From the NCBI RefSeq assembly GCF_003589595.1, contig NW_020653945.1, positions 8,246,976 through 8,310,975 of the forward strand: a stretch of DNA of 64,000 nt, read 5' to 3'. A model generated the notes under the pieces. The model was not told the DNA's origin. It saw nothing but the letters and a program-made list of their open reading frames with translations, and searched no databases. This document shows positions 1 to 19,400 of this stretch, one piece after another; position 1 is the first letter of the stretch; every line of letters starts with the position of its first letter. A program made the translations under genes and the position numbers. The stretch is from Hyposmocoma kahamanoa. Its lineage: Eukaryota > Arthropoda > Insecta > Lepidoptera > Cosmopterigidae.

Positions 1-5369
<5,369 letters not shown>

Positions 5370-6060
5370 GCTGCGATGTACACACCATCAGGAGGTCACC
5401 CTCGCACTGACCACCAACTGCAATCAGCCAACCAGCACATCACTCAGCACCCTGACCCCTTTACAGGAAACTGCTACTTTAATGACCAAGCACGATTGTC
5501 CTTCGACACGAACAAATTACTATTAGATACACTACAATTATTCCAGATTGTCACTAGTACAGAACTTTAAGGCAACGTACTTAAATGAAAAATGTCAATC
5601 ACTATTTACGGAAACAAAAATCACTTTCACAGCACTGATAGGACAATAAATTTGAGCCCTGCCCTCCCCAGTATATTGACGTGTTACATCCGTACAATGA
5701 ACGTTGGATCGATGACTTCCAAATATTCTTGATTTAGATGTTACACTGTACCACCTGTTATACGTATTCAAGTGGTTAAAAATCTAGCTCAAAATAACGG
5801 TACTAACAAGGCTGAAGTAGAAGAACGGTAAATAACAAACTAATTTTTGTTATTTAATGCAACAACAAAAGCGAAATAAATTTGTACCTGGGTCCGTTAC
5901 ACACGCAAATACGTAATAAAAATTATCTAAGCTCGTATGCTCGTTCTCTAATGAAGATTACTTTAGATTTTTACTATATTCTACGCTACCAAAACTTATA
6001 TCACTTTATTTTAAGATGGCGTCTCCAAAAGACGATCTCCTTCCTTTTCAATCAATAGTG

Positions 6061-6068
6061 TGACGTCA
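6061..6068. promoter_or_regulatory. CRE/ATF palindrome TGACGTCA
   Basis: Perfect eight-base cAMP-response element palindrome, about 690 bp upstream of the PRRC2 ATG and next to an AAGATGGCG motif. CRE sites of this type typically lie close to transcription starts. Which of the two divergent genes it serves cannot be told from sequence. Confidence 0.45.
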
Positions 6069-7138
6069 CAAAGAATGAAGACGCGTGACAGCTCACTCTA
6101 GTGGAGAAAGATAGAATTAAATAAAATTCGTATAGTAAAACTTAATTACATTTTGAAAACATTTCAATTTGTAGGCGGTTGGATAATGAAAGTAAAGAAC
6201 AATTGTGGCAAATAATTAATTCGACAAATAGTGATATATGAAGTATAGAAATTAATCTATATTAAGTTTACCAAGTATCCAAAGCAATATATTTTTTTTA
6301 ATGTTGTGAAATGTTACCATTACTGTAAAACATTCCTCTCATAAGAAAATGAAGATTTTTCAACAGCTCATAATTTGCTTATTCGTTAGCGCAGTCTTAC
6401 AGTAGTGGTTAAAGAGACAAACTGTGTAGTAATTAACTTAGAGGGTGGAAAAAAAAAAAGTAATTACTCATATTTTGATAGTCAGATTTAAATTTGTTAC
6501 ATTAATGTTAAGCCGTGTCATACGACATTTTTAAAGTATAATGCACATTGGTTGGCATCTTGGCTAATCTAGGCATTTATAGTGCACATGTTCGCTATTA
6601 TATTAATCAATATGTTAATTAGTGAATGTGGCGTTTTCGAGATGTATCGTATTTCGAATCAAACGTTTTTATTATTTGTAACACACATTTATGTACATTT
6701 TTGACAATATAATAGCAACCTTTTATCTATCAGGTAACGTCAAATGGAGAATTTTGACGAGGTCCTATTCTGACCCATAATATAAATTAGCTGACACTTC
6801 TAATATCTTCTTGCTGAACCTGTGACCGTAACGTAATAATTTAATTATGGTAGCGATTGAGTAGCAAAGGTAGCAAAGGATTGAGTAGCATATGTGATGA
6901 TACAATTTAAAAATTCTAATTTAATACTGGTCTATAGTAGCAAACATTTTCTACTGCAGTTTTGTTCTAAGTACACATTCATGTAACGAAAACATTGATG
7001 TTGCCATATTTCCTACTGACCACATATATCTATGCGCCTCAATTTACTTATAGGTATAATCTAGATATACTTCAGCTGAAAAGCTTGAAAGATTTTTCTC
7101 GTAGAGAAAGAAATATACTTTGATTCTCCTCAGTTTAC

Positions 7139-7147
7139 GCATGCGCA
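7139..7147. promoter_or_regulatory. NRF-1/ewg-like site upstream of dynamin exon 1A
   Basis: GCATGCGCA lies about 100 bp upstream of the 1A start codon and matches most of the NRF-1 palindrome. A related ATGCGCATG occurs near 7779, between the two alternative first exons. Confidence 0.3.
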
Positions 7148-7245
7148 ATACGTTTTGTCGGTCCATATTGATGAACTAAAAATCAGTAGGCAAAGATCTG
7201 CGGAGAAGTTCATAAAACGAGGAGTGTTTAACAAAACCGGCAGCC

Positions 7246-7409
7246 ATGGCCGGGAATATGGGAATGGAACAATTGATTCCAATTGTCAATAAACTTCAAG
7301 ATGCTTTCACGCAACTTGGAGTGCATATGCAATTGGATTTACCACAAATTGCCGTAGTTGGTGGTCAATCTGCAGGCAAGAGTTCAGTACTAGAAAATTT
7401 CGTCGGCAG
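7246..7409 (+). CDS. shi: dynamin alternative first coding exon 1A
   Basis: Begins ATGGC in good context (cagccATGG) and encodes 54 residues plus two bases of an Arg codon. It holds the start of the GTPase domain and the P-loop GGQSAGKSS, and ends at AG|GTACGT. It joins in phase to 11913. It has the same length (164 nt) and phase as 1B, so the two are mutually exclusive and each must carry its own promoter or 5' leader. Confidence 0.92.
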
Positions 7410-10400
7410 GTACGTTAAGTACTTAATTGCATAAATTTAAGTTCTACTTTTTTTTCTTTCTTTATTTGTAATTCATACGCACCACTCTGACACACATTTT
7501 TCCAAATTATTTTTCATGGCATCTCAAAACATCATCTAGTCTAATTACAGTCCTTTGACACCACAAATTAATTAGGTGAGCATTTTATTGCTCATTTTCA
7601 AAAATTATGTTGTTCATACGTATCCATTGTATGTTGAAAAACTATGTCATTTAAAAGGGTAAAAATTAAAGAAAAAGATTAGCATGTATTTAATTTCTTC
7701 ACCTATTAAAATACTCGTTGTAAATTATTGTATTTGTATTATATTTTGAGATAATTTCACATAGTGGCCTAGATTTCATGCGCATGTCAAGAAATATTGA
7801 TTTACAAATTTATGAAATGTCATTGGTTGAACCTCTGTTTATTCTGCGCAGAAACATTTTGATCTGACATAATATTTGTTGTATTCATAGTCTCGGTCAT
7901 TCATAATTACGATTACTTTAAATCGTGATTCTTAATCGCTTCCATGTAAAATATTATGGTTTAAATTGTAGATGTGTAAGCTGCGTTACAAACATTTACT
8001 ACCGACATTTCAATCATATATCTATTTCAACGTTTATAGCTACGCAATCATAAGTGTGAAAGAGATGTTAATTATTTTGAAATATGCGGTCTTCTTGTGC
8101 TTTGTTTCTTTTGACAGTCGAAACGTAACGTAACCACCCACCATATTGAAAGAGTAGTTTATCGATGATGAATTGGACGATAAGCAAGTGCTAGTGATTT
8201 CGAAGTGTAAATCTTTAATGTATCTCAGAAAAAATGGCAGGGAATTATGGAATGCAACAGTTGATCCCGATCGTAAACAAATTACAAGATGCATTCGTGC
8301 AAATGGGCGTGCACATGTCTTTGGATCTTCCACAAATTGCTGTTGTGGGTGGCCAGTCTGCTGGAAAAAGTTCAGTTCTAGAGAATTTTGTCGGCAGGTG
8401 AGATTCTCATTCTTATTATATACCTGAGAGGGGAAATTTATCACGCTTGATGGTTAAAGGAGTGCATTCACTCTTCCTATCTTTATTTCCTGTTTACCTT
8501 ATTGGGTGCAGAATATGAACGCTAATGTAGTAATTAAAGAATCTTAACAAAGACAAAGAAGCAGTATATTGCAGACTTAGAGTTATTTAAATGTATATTT
8601 GTAGAGCTTAATAAGCTGAGCCTGGTATAGTGAGTCATCTCATAAGGCATTTGTAAAGGACTGCAATTAGTAATTACTTGGTAATACTTTGAACTTATTC
8701 CTAAATGCGAATAATCTTAGAAGAAGAGCAAATATTTATACAATAAGTTCAAAGTACACTTTATTGGAAGCTGCCTAAACGAGGTGTGTACTATTACAGG
8801 CTTTTGCCTATCTAAATATGGTTTAAAAATAATGTTGTAGTGTGAGGAAAGTGACGAAGATCCAAAATGTATTTTTATTTCATAGGTAAGCAAATAACAC
8901 TAATATGTAATTCAGAGTGTAATTAAATTATTACTTGTAAACAAATTCATTTTAGATAAATACAAACTTACTTAAGCTTCTGTTGCATACTCAGTATTGT
9001 GAGAAACCTACTAAGACGCTGTACCTTAATAAAACTTAAAAATAAACATCTAAATATCTACTTTAGAATGTAATCTACAAAATAGGTGCTCACATATTCA
9101 TATTTATAGAACTCACTTAAGCTTCTATTGTCTGTAGACATTACTTTTAAATATATGTTATTTTACCAACACGCGCACAGAGGCCTTCACAATTTTTCTA
9201 TCTTTTCTTTGAAGTGACTATATTTAACTTTTTAGATACTGAAATATAATTTTTGAATATTCATGGTGATTGCTACATAAATAATTATTACAATAGTTAT
9301 AATGATAATGTGCTAGACAACCACATCATCATATCATATGTACCTGGTTTTAAAGTAATAAATTCTGAAAATGCCTGAGCCATGGTATACATTTGGGGGG
9401 CGCCACCTAGAACACCAAAACCATGACCAATATACAAAAGATCATTTTACTGAGAATTGAAACCGGGACCTCCACAGTGGAAATTATTGGGGCACCGAGG
9501 TCTAAAAAAGTATGATATGAATATCTGTAGTCTTATTTCCCAAGACCTTGTTTAGTCTACTGAAAGTCTATGACATGTTTCTACTAGAGAGAAACGGATA
9601 TTGCCTCTGATACTTTATCACCAGTGAATTGTATGCCCTGAATTACTATCATATTTTATCAGCCATTGTATTGCATTTTATTTCCCCTCCGAGGCCTTCT
9701 TTTTAATGAAATCTACTAAAAATTGAGATTAACAATTAATATATACATATTATGTTAACAATATCAGCCTAAGACTTGTGTGACATGTTATGGAGAAATC
9801 ACACAAACAATTTGTGAGGCACATAAACATAGAATTAGGCAAATAGGCATTACAGTCACTGAGTAATTGTATCACTATAAATTAGTGATTGATTCTCCAA
9901 AAATTTTATGAGGTGCTTCCTTAAAATGTACCCTTTGTACCTTCATATTCGTCATAATGTCAGTTTTTATCATGAGACCAAATATTATTTAATCCAAACA
10001 TTGTATTGTTGCATTCATGTACAATTTTAAAACTGAAATGGTGCACAATTATAAACATTTTTGTGGATGACTCACCATATAGAGTCATAAATTATATGGC
10101 TGGACCAGGTACATTGAATGACTTCAATCAACTTAGTTCAAGGTTTGTCAAATTTATAAAATAATTTGAACAATTGCCAGCAGAATTACTGACAATTAAA
10201 TACAATTAACGTGTGTTAAAATTGCACATAATAGGCATACTTGTTTATAATGTAAAGTTTCCCATCTTGTGACGAAAGAGATAGGTATTTTATAATATAT
10301 ATTTTATAATATATATTTTATAGTTTCGCAAACAGGAGGTGGTTTGAGTCCAGCCAGATCGAAGGAATGTTTCTTTATGTTTGTTCCATCTTTGTATCAA

Positions 10401-13400
10401 TAATAACACCAAACTAGCGGGTATTTTCACATTAAAAATCAAAATTATTGCATTAGAAATAAATATTGCAATCTATAACTATTTCTATATGTTACAAATA
10501 AAAAAAATAACATAGAAATAAATTTGATTGCTGTAAAATGTTGTTTAATTTAAAAGAATATAGCACATTTCATATTGGTTTGTAATTGTTTTCTAAGCGA
10601 ATTACTATTGGGAGGTAAGAACTTTTTTGTTTAAATGTTTAGGTGCTAATTTAGACTTGACCTTGAAGTTATGTGACTACGCAAGTAAACATGTAAAGGT
10701 AATCCCTCCACTCTCATTGACACACTACAATATAGCAATATTTATCATTACATCAAGACCATGTGTTTTCTGCGTCAATCAATTTAGTTAAAATGATTTG
10801 TTATGTGGTAACTCTACAACATAATTGATTAATGTAAATAAAACATGACATGAAGAAATTAGTTTATAAAGGATGTTTTTAAAAAAAATTAGTTTATAAA
10901 AGTTGAAAAAGAAGAATTTATTTTTTATTTTCATAAAAATATATCTGATGCACAAAATAGTTCTTATTGGTCATTATCAGTACATAAACTTGCCATATTT
11001 ATTATCAATTTATGTGTTAGTAAATATTGTTGATATTTTTTCTGAGTAATTGAGATACATTACTCAGAATGAAAATGTATTATCTATTTTGGCAACTTTG
11101 TCGCCAAATATCTATATTGTTCATTATTGTTTATTAAACTGAAGAACTCATTTATGTAATTGTCAATAGCATGAATACCTTTTTCCGCTTGACGGCACAA
11201 GTGAAGAGGGGAGAACAACATTTATAAAAATAGTTTACTTAAGGAGTAACTATTAACTAAGGTGCAGAAGTGATAGTTGTTAATCGCTTATTACACTAAC
11301 TGATTTCAAGGCACCCTGACTACAATTGAGTAAGGCGTACTAAAATTAGGGAGTAAGGGTCCTAAATTTGGGCGACTTATATAAATTAATAAGAGCGACG
11401 CCCTAATTAGTAGCCACGCCCACTCTTGACGCAGGGCCTTTAAAAACGGGTAGTGTAATAAGCGTTTTAATTAAGAATCAAATATCTCCAACATTTATAT
11501 ACAAATAATTTTATGTAGATTTCGACTTCCACAAAAGACTTGACCCGACTAATGTCTCGAAGTTCGCGCCTTTAGTTAAACAAAATCATGAACTTTTAGG
11601 CTCATTTATATTGCGGCGGAACGGAGTGGAAGCGAATCTTCATAACGATGCTCGGGAATGCTCGAGCATTCCCGGGAAGATTTTGGCTCGTATCTGGTTT
11701 GTACGTTACACAATTGACCATAAAGTTCATTATGCTATGTAGGTACTATATCGTTACAAAAATCTGCTTCCATTCCGTTCCGCCGCAATATAAATTGAGC
11801 CTTAGTGAAAGCCGTACTTACTCGTACAGATTTTGAACTTACTATAGTAAAGAAAAACTATCAACGACAACGAAAGCGACAGTTGTTATAACGAGAAATC
11901 GTTTTGTTGCAGAGACTTCTTGCCCCGAGGTTCCGGCATTGTCACCCGACGTCCATTGATTTTACAACTTATACATGGCAATGCAGGTAAATAACGATTA
12001 GTGTTGATATTTGTGTTTTATGTCTTACAAAAACATAAAAGGACTTGGTTATATGTACTATGTTGCCAGTATATACATTTTGTTTCTTCAGTTTGTGATC
12101 ATTAACCTTCAGCTGCCTCACGTAGAGTTGTTCCTCTAATTGGTTTGCACCGTTGGCGGTGTAAATTTAGATACTAAAATAAGTAAATATATAGTCTACT
12201 TTCTTATTGCAGGACTTTAGGCATTAAATGACAACTAAAAATGAAATAAGTTTATTGTATCAACATTTTTGTGTTCATGGTTGTTTCGCTGACGAGTTTT
12301 TCTGTTATCAGCTCCGAATTGACGTTTGTCACAAGTGTACAAGTATTTTGTTAGAATATAACATTGAACAAGTTGATTGCTTCGCGTATCTGGATTATTT
12401 TTACTAGAAAATCAAGCGGTTGAATTGAACGTTATAGATGAAAGAAACATTTTTAGCCAAGATAACGCCATACATCCGTACTAGCTATTTTCATTTGTTA
12501 CGACGCAGTTTGGTTATGTTCATGCGATTTTACATCGACGAAGAGTGATACGTGTTGTATACATTGAGCTGGCTGTTTCCTTTTTAGCCCCCTATGCATG
12601 TCGCCTTTCATAATATTGTTTCATTTATCGCCCATGGGCCGCCATTCAGGCGGTGAATAATTCTAAGTAATATATCTTACGTAAAACCAGTCTAATTATG
12701 TGTATTTTCAATTTACGCGATCAGTACATGACGATTTCGTTTTAATTAGAGTAATGTTTACTCACGGAAAGACCATGACTTTGGTGAACAATACAGCTGT
12801 GAAGTAGTTACTGTAGTTGGATAATATTAGATAATTACATGACTCATCATAAGGTACTTTAGAATGACTCTACTAATAATAGCATTATTTTTTTCGTGTT
12901 AAGCAAATTGCCTATGTGGAATTAACTCCACTCATGTGGTTTTCGTTACGTCATTCAGGTTATGTACAAGACCCGTTACATGATAGAAACAAATCTATTT
13001 GTTTCCTTTTGATTTTGTTGTTTATTTATGTAAATAATTTCCATTGAAAACTTGAGTTGCAAATTTGTAACGTTTTTATACGATAGGTTATACTACGCTG
13101 GCTTCGAAAACAACTGCCTTTTGCCTCAAGTATAAATCCACACGCATATTCATAAGTATCTTACATAATAAACATACTTAGTTAAAAACTATGTAGTTTT
13201 TAAAAACTATGTAGTTTTTAACTAAGTATGTTTATTATGTAAGATACTTATACATAACTTTGCCGACAAATTTGGAAATAGTAGAAAGTATTGATGCGCT
13301 TGCTACAATATCCCCGTAACTCAGATTTTTTCTTTATTTCTCAGAATATGCTGAGTTTCTGCACTGCAAGGGCAGAAAGTTCGTGGACTTCAATGAGGTA

Positions 13401-16400
13401 CGCAGCGAGATCGAGGCGGAAACTGACCGCATCACCGGATCTAATAAGGGAATTTCTCCAGTGCCTATAAACTTGCGCGTGTATTCACCTAATGGTACGT
13501 ATTATTATTACATCTATGAAATCGCCGTTTGTTTAAAAATCAAGTAGAAAAAAAATTGACAATGACAAAGGCGAGAATCCGTTTTAGGCTGTGTGTATAC
13601 CTCAGCGGAACGTAGCTGAGGTGAACAACACGGCGTAGTATGTTGTGTGCTGTGCAAATGACTGCATACGACGAGACGGCCGAATCGAGTAATACCGCCG
13701 ATACTGATAGAATCTTTGCCCTGCAAAAATGTGCGGTTAGAGTAAGGTTAAAGAAATTAATATTCCTACACTAATATATTTATGAAAATTTCATTTAAGT
13801 AAAGAATAATATTTTTTTAATGAAAAATAGTGATAAATCGAGTTCTTAGGTTTTCGCGATTGTTACTATTTTTCCGGAATTAAATCGCGTATATTTGTTT
13901 TTTCACACATACTAAAGTTTCGGGCCTTTTACAGGTCCATGGTCACGGTTGACTAAAGTTGGCGTTGGTTTGTTTGAACAAACAACCCAATAATTTAAAT
14001 CCGGAAAATAGTTTCATTTCGTAATAGTGATGAACTTAACATTAATACGAGCAATAAAAATAAACTTGATTTTTTTTGACAGTCGTCTTCACAAAGTCAC
14101 AAATTAATTTAAGGGGCAATATAATATAATTGTATATTATATAATAACACCCCGGTTGATTTAAAAAAAAATGTCATTTTCGAGGTAAAACTACAGTGAA
14201 GTAAGGCTACGCAGTAGGACCACGGTCAATGAACCGAAACAAAAACTTTACATTTAAAGTTATTTTACAGCTTCTACGTACTTGGATTACAAAAATCTGT
14301 GGTAGTGACGCATTTAGCTCTTTGCAAGTTATCTCGATCCTTGATATTAGAAATACGTATTATTGTAAAGTGATAAACATGTACAAATGTTTATTTACAA
14401 AGAGAAACCCCCAAAAAGAAAATATAATAAGAAAGAAGAGATCCATAATTAACCTTAGAACTAAGTCCAAACTCATGTTACCTCGATTTCGTTTAATAAG
14501 GTAAACGATTCTTTTATAGAGGACCTGTATACGTTTGTACAATAATATTGCGGAGCATATATTAAGATTATCATTTCCTAAATTTAAAACTTACATTCAA
14601 AGTATTTTAATTGAAAAGTCACATTACAAAATTGAAGAGTATGTGTTAAATAAAGATGTATGGAAAGACAACATGAATCTAGATTGCACACAATTATGAT
14701 TCAAAGTGTATTCCATAACACTTAAGTTTGTTTGAAAAGAGCAATCCTTAGAGTTTCTTGCTCGTTCTTCTCAGTGAGGTCAAAGTAGTGAACGAGCAGT
14801 AGCTTAAAAAATGACGTGTTCAAGTGTAAATTTTTTATCTATGGAATAAATGATTATTTGACTTGGACTTTGACTAAAGTATCTTACTCATTCTTCGCTA
14901 GGGAATCTGCCTTACTAATGACTAATAGGGTTTTATCTCAAGTGTAAGTTGTTTACCTATGGAATAGAGATTATTGGAGTTTGATAGACTCGTTTTGAAA
15001 TAATGCAAATTCAAATTTGTCTTGCTTAATTGCGGTATTAGTAAATTTAGTACAAGTTTGCTCCGCGTTTGAGTACGAATTTTGCATTATTTTTCTTCTG
15101 ATTAGTAGCATTTAAACTGCCCAGCTCATTGGTTTTGATTAATTTTCCCTTATGTCGGAGGTTAAGAACCTATCAAACTTCGTATCTGTGAATTATAATC
15201 AATTTCGTTTCAATGCATATATGTATCGTAGCATATATCAGCGTGATTCAAAATATTTATCACATTCGATTAAATTATAACGTTAACAGTTTAGTCATAT
15301 TCTGACAATGCATGTGTAATTTTTAGCTGCGTACGACGTACCTCTTGATTAATTTCTCCAAAACATGCAAATTGTTCTTACAAATATTTATGTTGATAGC
15401 CTATTTAATGTCCTATATTCGGACATTTGTTAAATATGTTTGCGCCGTATCGGCGCAATACTTACGGATCAGGTAATGCTTTGCTCAAAGTGGTGTTAAT
15501 AAGCGGTTAACTTTGCATTAAGTGACTGATCCAGATATTTATAATTAAACGGACTTGCCCCCGTTCTACCGATTCATATGGCGACATCACAAAAGTATAC
15601 TCTTAAGTATTTAATATTTAAAAAATGTCTTTTATTTTATATACGCCTAAAGGATCCACTCTTGGCTACAATATCAGTTTATTTAAAAAATGCCTATTCA
15701 CTGTAATCTTGAATAGTCCTAAATTGTACTTTTCGGTGAAACATTGATACGTTGTGTAGCGTATTACATTCCTTTGCCGTACGCATTAGGAAGAATGAAG
15801 CGAAGCGCTTCGTAGGTACTATGTATACTTCGTAGGTAGGTATATCAACGACATAAGGATCAAATTAGTGCAAGGATTCATAAAATTATATATTGCATAC
15901 TTTATTTATTTTATTGAAGATCGTGATGTTTTTCCTACCGTGACTTTCTTATATTTATAATAAAAAAGCCGTTTGAACTCAATAACAAAGATCGGCAACA
16001 GGCATAAAGAGAAATTCGTAATGTCTGCTGATTGTTTTAGTAGCTCAGTTAGGACAGCGGTAGCCCCGGTCTGGCAAACAGTAGCTGGTTCGAATCCAGC
16101 CAGATGGAAATTACTGTAATTTTGAATATAAAACCAGTCAGAACATCCCGTATTACCCAACTCTTTGTACCAGCCAGGACAAAAAGAGTCATTTCTCAAA
16201 ATACTTCCTGAAGATCCTATCGTTTTCCGGTGACATTACATTCCCCGATTGTCCTCAAGTCATTTGAAGGCAGACGACATCTAAATTGCCGTCACGAGCT
16301 GCGCAATCGTTCACCTTTGACGACTCCCATTTCCGAATAATCAGTCGCGGTGTCGCTGACCTATATTACACTATATCTCGCTGCTCGAAACTATAGATTG

Positions 16401-19400
16401 CAATTGGCTAAATGTTTTTGATATATTATGTTCTATATATAACTCGCGACGTTATTACGACTCTCATTTTTGTGTAGAGTTTCTTTATTGTGTAGAGTTT
16501 CTGTATGATTGCCCTGCTTCTGGTTGAATGACTTGTACGTTAAGTGACCTTTTTTATGCCACGCGACGGTGGCATATAGAACGATACGCGTGCCCCGCGC
16601 TCGTAACTGAAGGAACATTAATGACTACATAGGGCCCACTATAAGTTTCCGGAACTGGGCACTTACATAAACAATATTTAAAAAAATTACATTTGAAAAT
16701 GGAACTCTTTGGCTGTAGATACAGTTTGTTTCGTCTGACTGTCACTTGTTTTTACATTGTGGCGTCATTTTAGAAATTGGTTGTCTAAATCACCATGGCT
16801 TTAACTCGTGAAAATTTTCGTAGTGTGGTTTTCTACGTCTTTAAGTGTAATACAAGACGACTATTTATAGCTGGTTTGTAGAATTCAAACGTGTGTGTGA
16901 ATCTCAGTGGCGAATTTCGTGGTGGTTGCGCGTACACTGCTGTGAACAACAAAAACATTGATGCTGTGCGCCGTATGATCGAAACAGACAGTCATGTGAC
17001 ATACCACGAGATTCGGGCATCTTTAGGCATAGGCATGAGTCAAATACAATCAATACTACACAAACATTTGGGTGTGAAAAAGCTGTTCTCGGTGGAACCC
17101 ACACAATTTGACTGAGGATCGCGTCACTTGGTGCAATGCTATGCTTACCAGATTCAACGAAGGTGCGTCAAATTTGGTGTGGGACATAGTAACAGGTGAC
17201 GAAACATGGATTTATAGTTACGATCCCAAAACAAAGCAGCAATCGAGCGTATGGGTCTTTAGATGAGCCGAAACCAACCAAAGTGGCGCGCGTGCAAAGT
17301 TCCTCTAAGCGTATGATTGCCTCTTTTTTTAATAAAACTGAACACGTAGCTACTGTTGCTTTGGAGATTCATTGTACCGTGAATAGTGATTGGTACACGA
17401 CCATTTGTGTACCGGAAGTTATTGACAAACTCCGTAAAAATAACCGTAAACGCCGTATAATCTTGCACCACGATAATGGCAGTTCTCACACGGCCAGACA
17501 GACAAATGAATTTTTGAAGGTGAACAACGTTGACCTTATGAGCCATCCCGCGTACAAGTCCCGACCTGGCACCTTGTGACTTTTATTTATTTCCAAAAAC
17601 TTAGAGCCAGCCAAGTTCCGGTCAACGATTTTCATCACCTGAAGAGGTTGTCAAAAAGTATGAAAAATATGTTTCAGAGATTGTCACGGAGGAGTGGCAT
17701 AAATGTTTTCAAAATTGGTTCATTCGTATGAAAAAGTGCATTAACGCTAACGGAGAATATTTTGAGAAACAATAAATTAATTTCTGACCATTTATAATAT
17801 TTTTTTCTTATTCATTTCGGAAACTTATAGTGCGCCACGCGTATGTTCTGACAATGTTCTTATGTTGTCTCGTAATTTCATGTTTTTTTTAAACTGTGCG
17901 TCAAATAACAGTTCGCCATCTGGGTTGATTTTCACGTGCCACTTGTCGATAATGTGCTGTATTAATACGTGGCACAGAAGCACAGAGATTTATTAGGTAG
18001 GTACAAATTTATTTTATATCATATATATTCGATTTAAAGTTCTAAGTGGCACTACAACTGTTTTGAATAGGCGTTTAGTTTACCATCATGCGCACGAGTC
18101 GTTCGTCCCGTCGCTTAATACTAGTAAAAAAAACAAATAATTTCAGAGAGGTCAGTTTCCACCCAAATGATTTAAGTTAAAATACAAATCAAAATACTTT
18201 TTATAATTTTAAACATTTACTTTACCATAAAAATTGAACTGATAATTCAGTTCAAACGTAATCATCGTGTATATTTAGGAGTAAAAAGAATTATAGAAAC
18301 ATCGTATCATTGACATTTTTTTCCCGTTGTAATAATGCCCAGTGATAGTTAAGGTTTCAAAAGATAACATTGAAGAGGTTGTAATCACTACGCAGTAATT
18401 GTTATTAACAGTGTGTGATTTTTTGGGTTCTTAGGGTTTTGCGATTTACACACATTACAAATGAAACTAGATAGATAGATAGATAAAACGTTTATTGTCT
18501 TGCATCACACGCACGACAATATAATGGAGTAAATTGACTAAAAAAGACACACAGAAATCAAAATTAAAGAAAATAAAATAAAAACAAACAGCAATACAAT
18601 AAATAAAAAAATAATAATACTAATTTCATGACCGATAGCTTGTGTATGCTAAACCAAGCCAAATAGGTCGTAGCTCAGTGCAAAATTTGCCCAACAGCAA
18701 AGTACTGATTTTCAGCCACAACTATTTTTCGGATCTATAACGGATTCTGATATATATATGTTTTTTCAAACAAACCAATGTTTTGGGCCTTTTACAGGTT
18801 CCATGGTCTTTTTTCTTTTTTTTTTATAACGCACACACTCACAACCCCACACAAGGGAAACCCTGTATCGCGGCTGCCATGGACTTACACATAGACAACC
18901 ACAAATTACACCCAAACTCACGAGAGAAATAAATGTAGGCCATACAAAAATATTTCCCCCCGCCCGGGAATCGAACCCGGGACCTCTGCGTGGCAGTCTA
19001 GCACGGTAACCGTTCGGCCCCAGAGGCAGTTGTGTGGTCACAGCTGACTGTCGTCAGAAATCCAAAAATGGTTCGAAAAATAGTTTAATTTTCTAGGGTG
19101 AGTTCAGTAATTGACTTGTTTTCTTAAATTTCTCGAAAAATTAACACAGGCTTATTGCAATTTATTTTACTTCAAAATGAGACATGTAACTGGCTCTTAA
19201 AAGTGTCCGTACCTAATTTGTTAGCACGCTGCATATTGTATTTCCAGTTGATACTATATACAGAAAAACCGATAAGACTGTTATCTTCGAGTTTTGTCAT
19301 TTAGAGATTGAATTTAAATTTGAAAGTAATACATTTGAATTGTAGGAACTGTATAAAAGGACGAACGTTTACATCTTACATCGTGTTGTATAAAGCAGGA

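Larger units (their letters stand above)
5370..7245. promoter_or_regulatory. divergent intergenic region between PRRC2 and dynamin
   Basis: About 1.9 kb separates the two divergent start codons (5369 minus, 7246 plus). No supported ORF lies in it. It must contain the 5' UTR of PRRC2 and of the upstream dynamin first exon. It carries a perfect TGACGTCA at 6061-6068, an AAGATGGCG motif at 6014-6022 resembling YY1-type sites near start sites, and an NRF-1-like site at 7139-7147. Neither start site shows an obvious TATA box. Confidence 0.5.
8398..11912 (+). other. dynamin intron after exon 1B
   Basis: About 3.5 kb of AT-rich intron. It holds a SINE-like B-box fragment around 9385-9500, a tRNA-SINE tail at 10325-10410, a small inverted-repeat element at about 11279-11468 with CGCTTATTACACTA ends, and a 203-bp MITE at 11599-11801. 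No further exon is supported. Confidence 0.6.
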
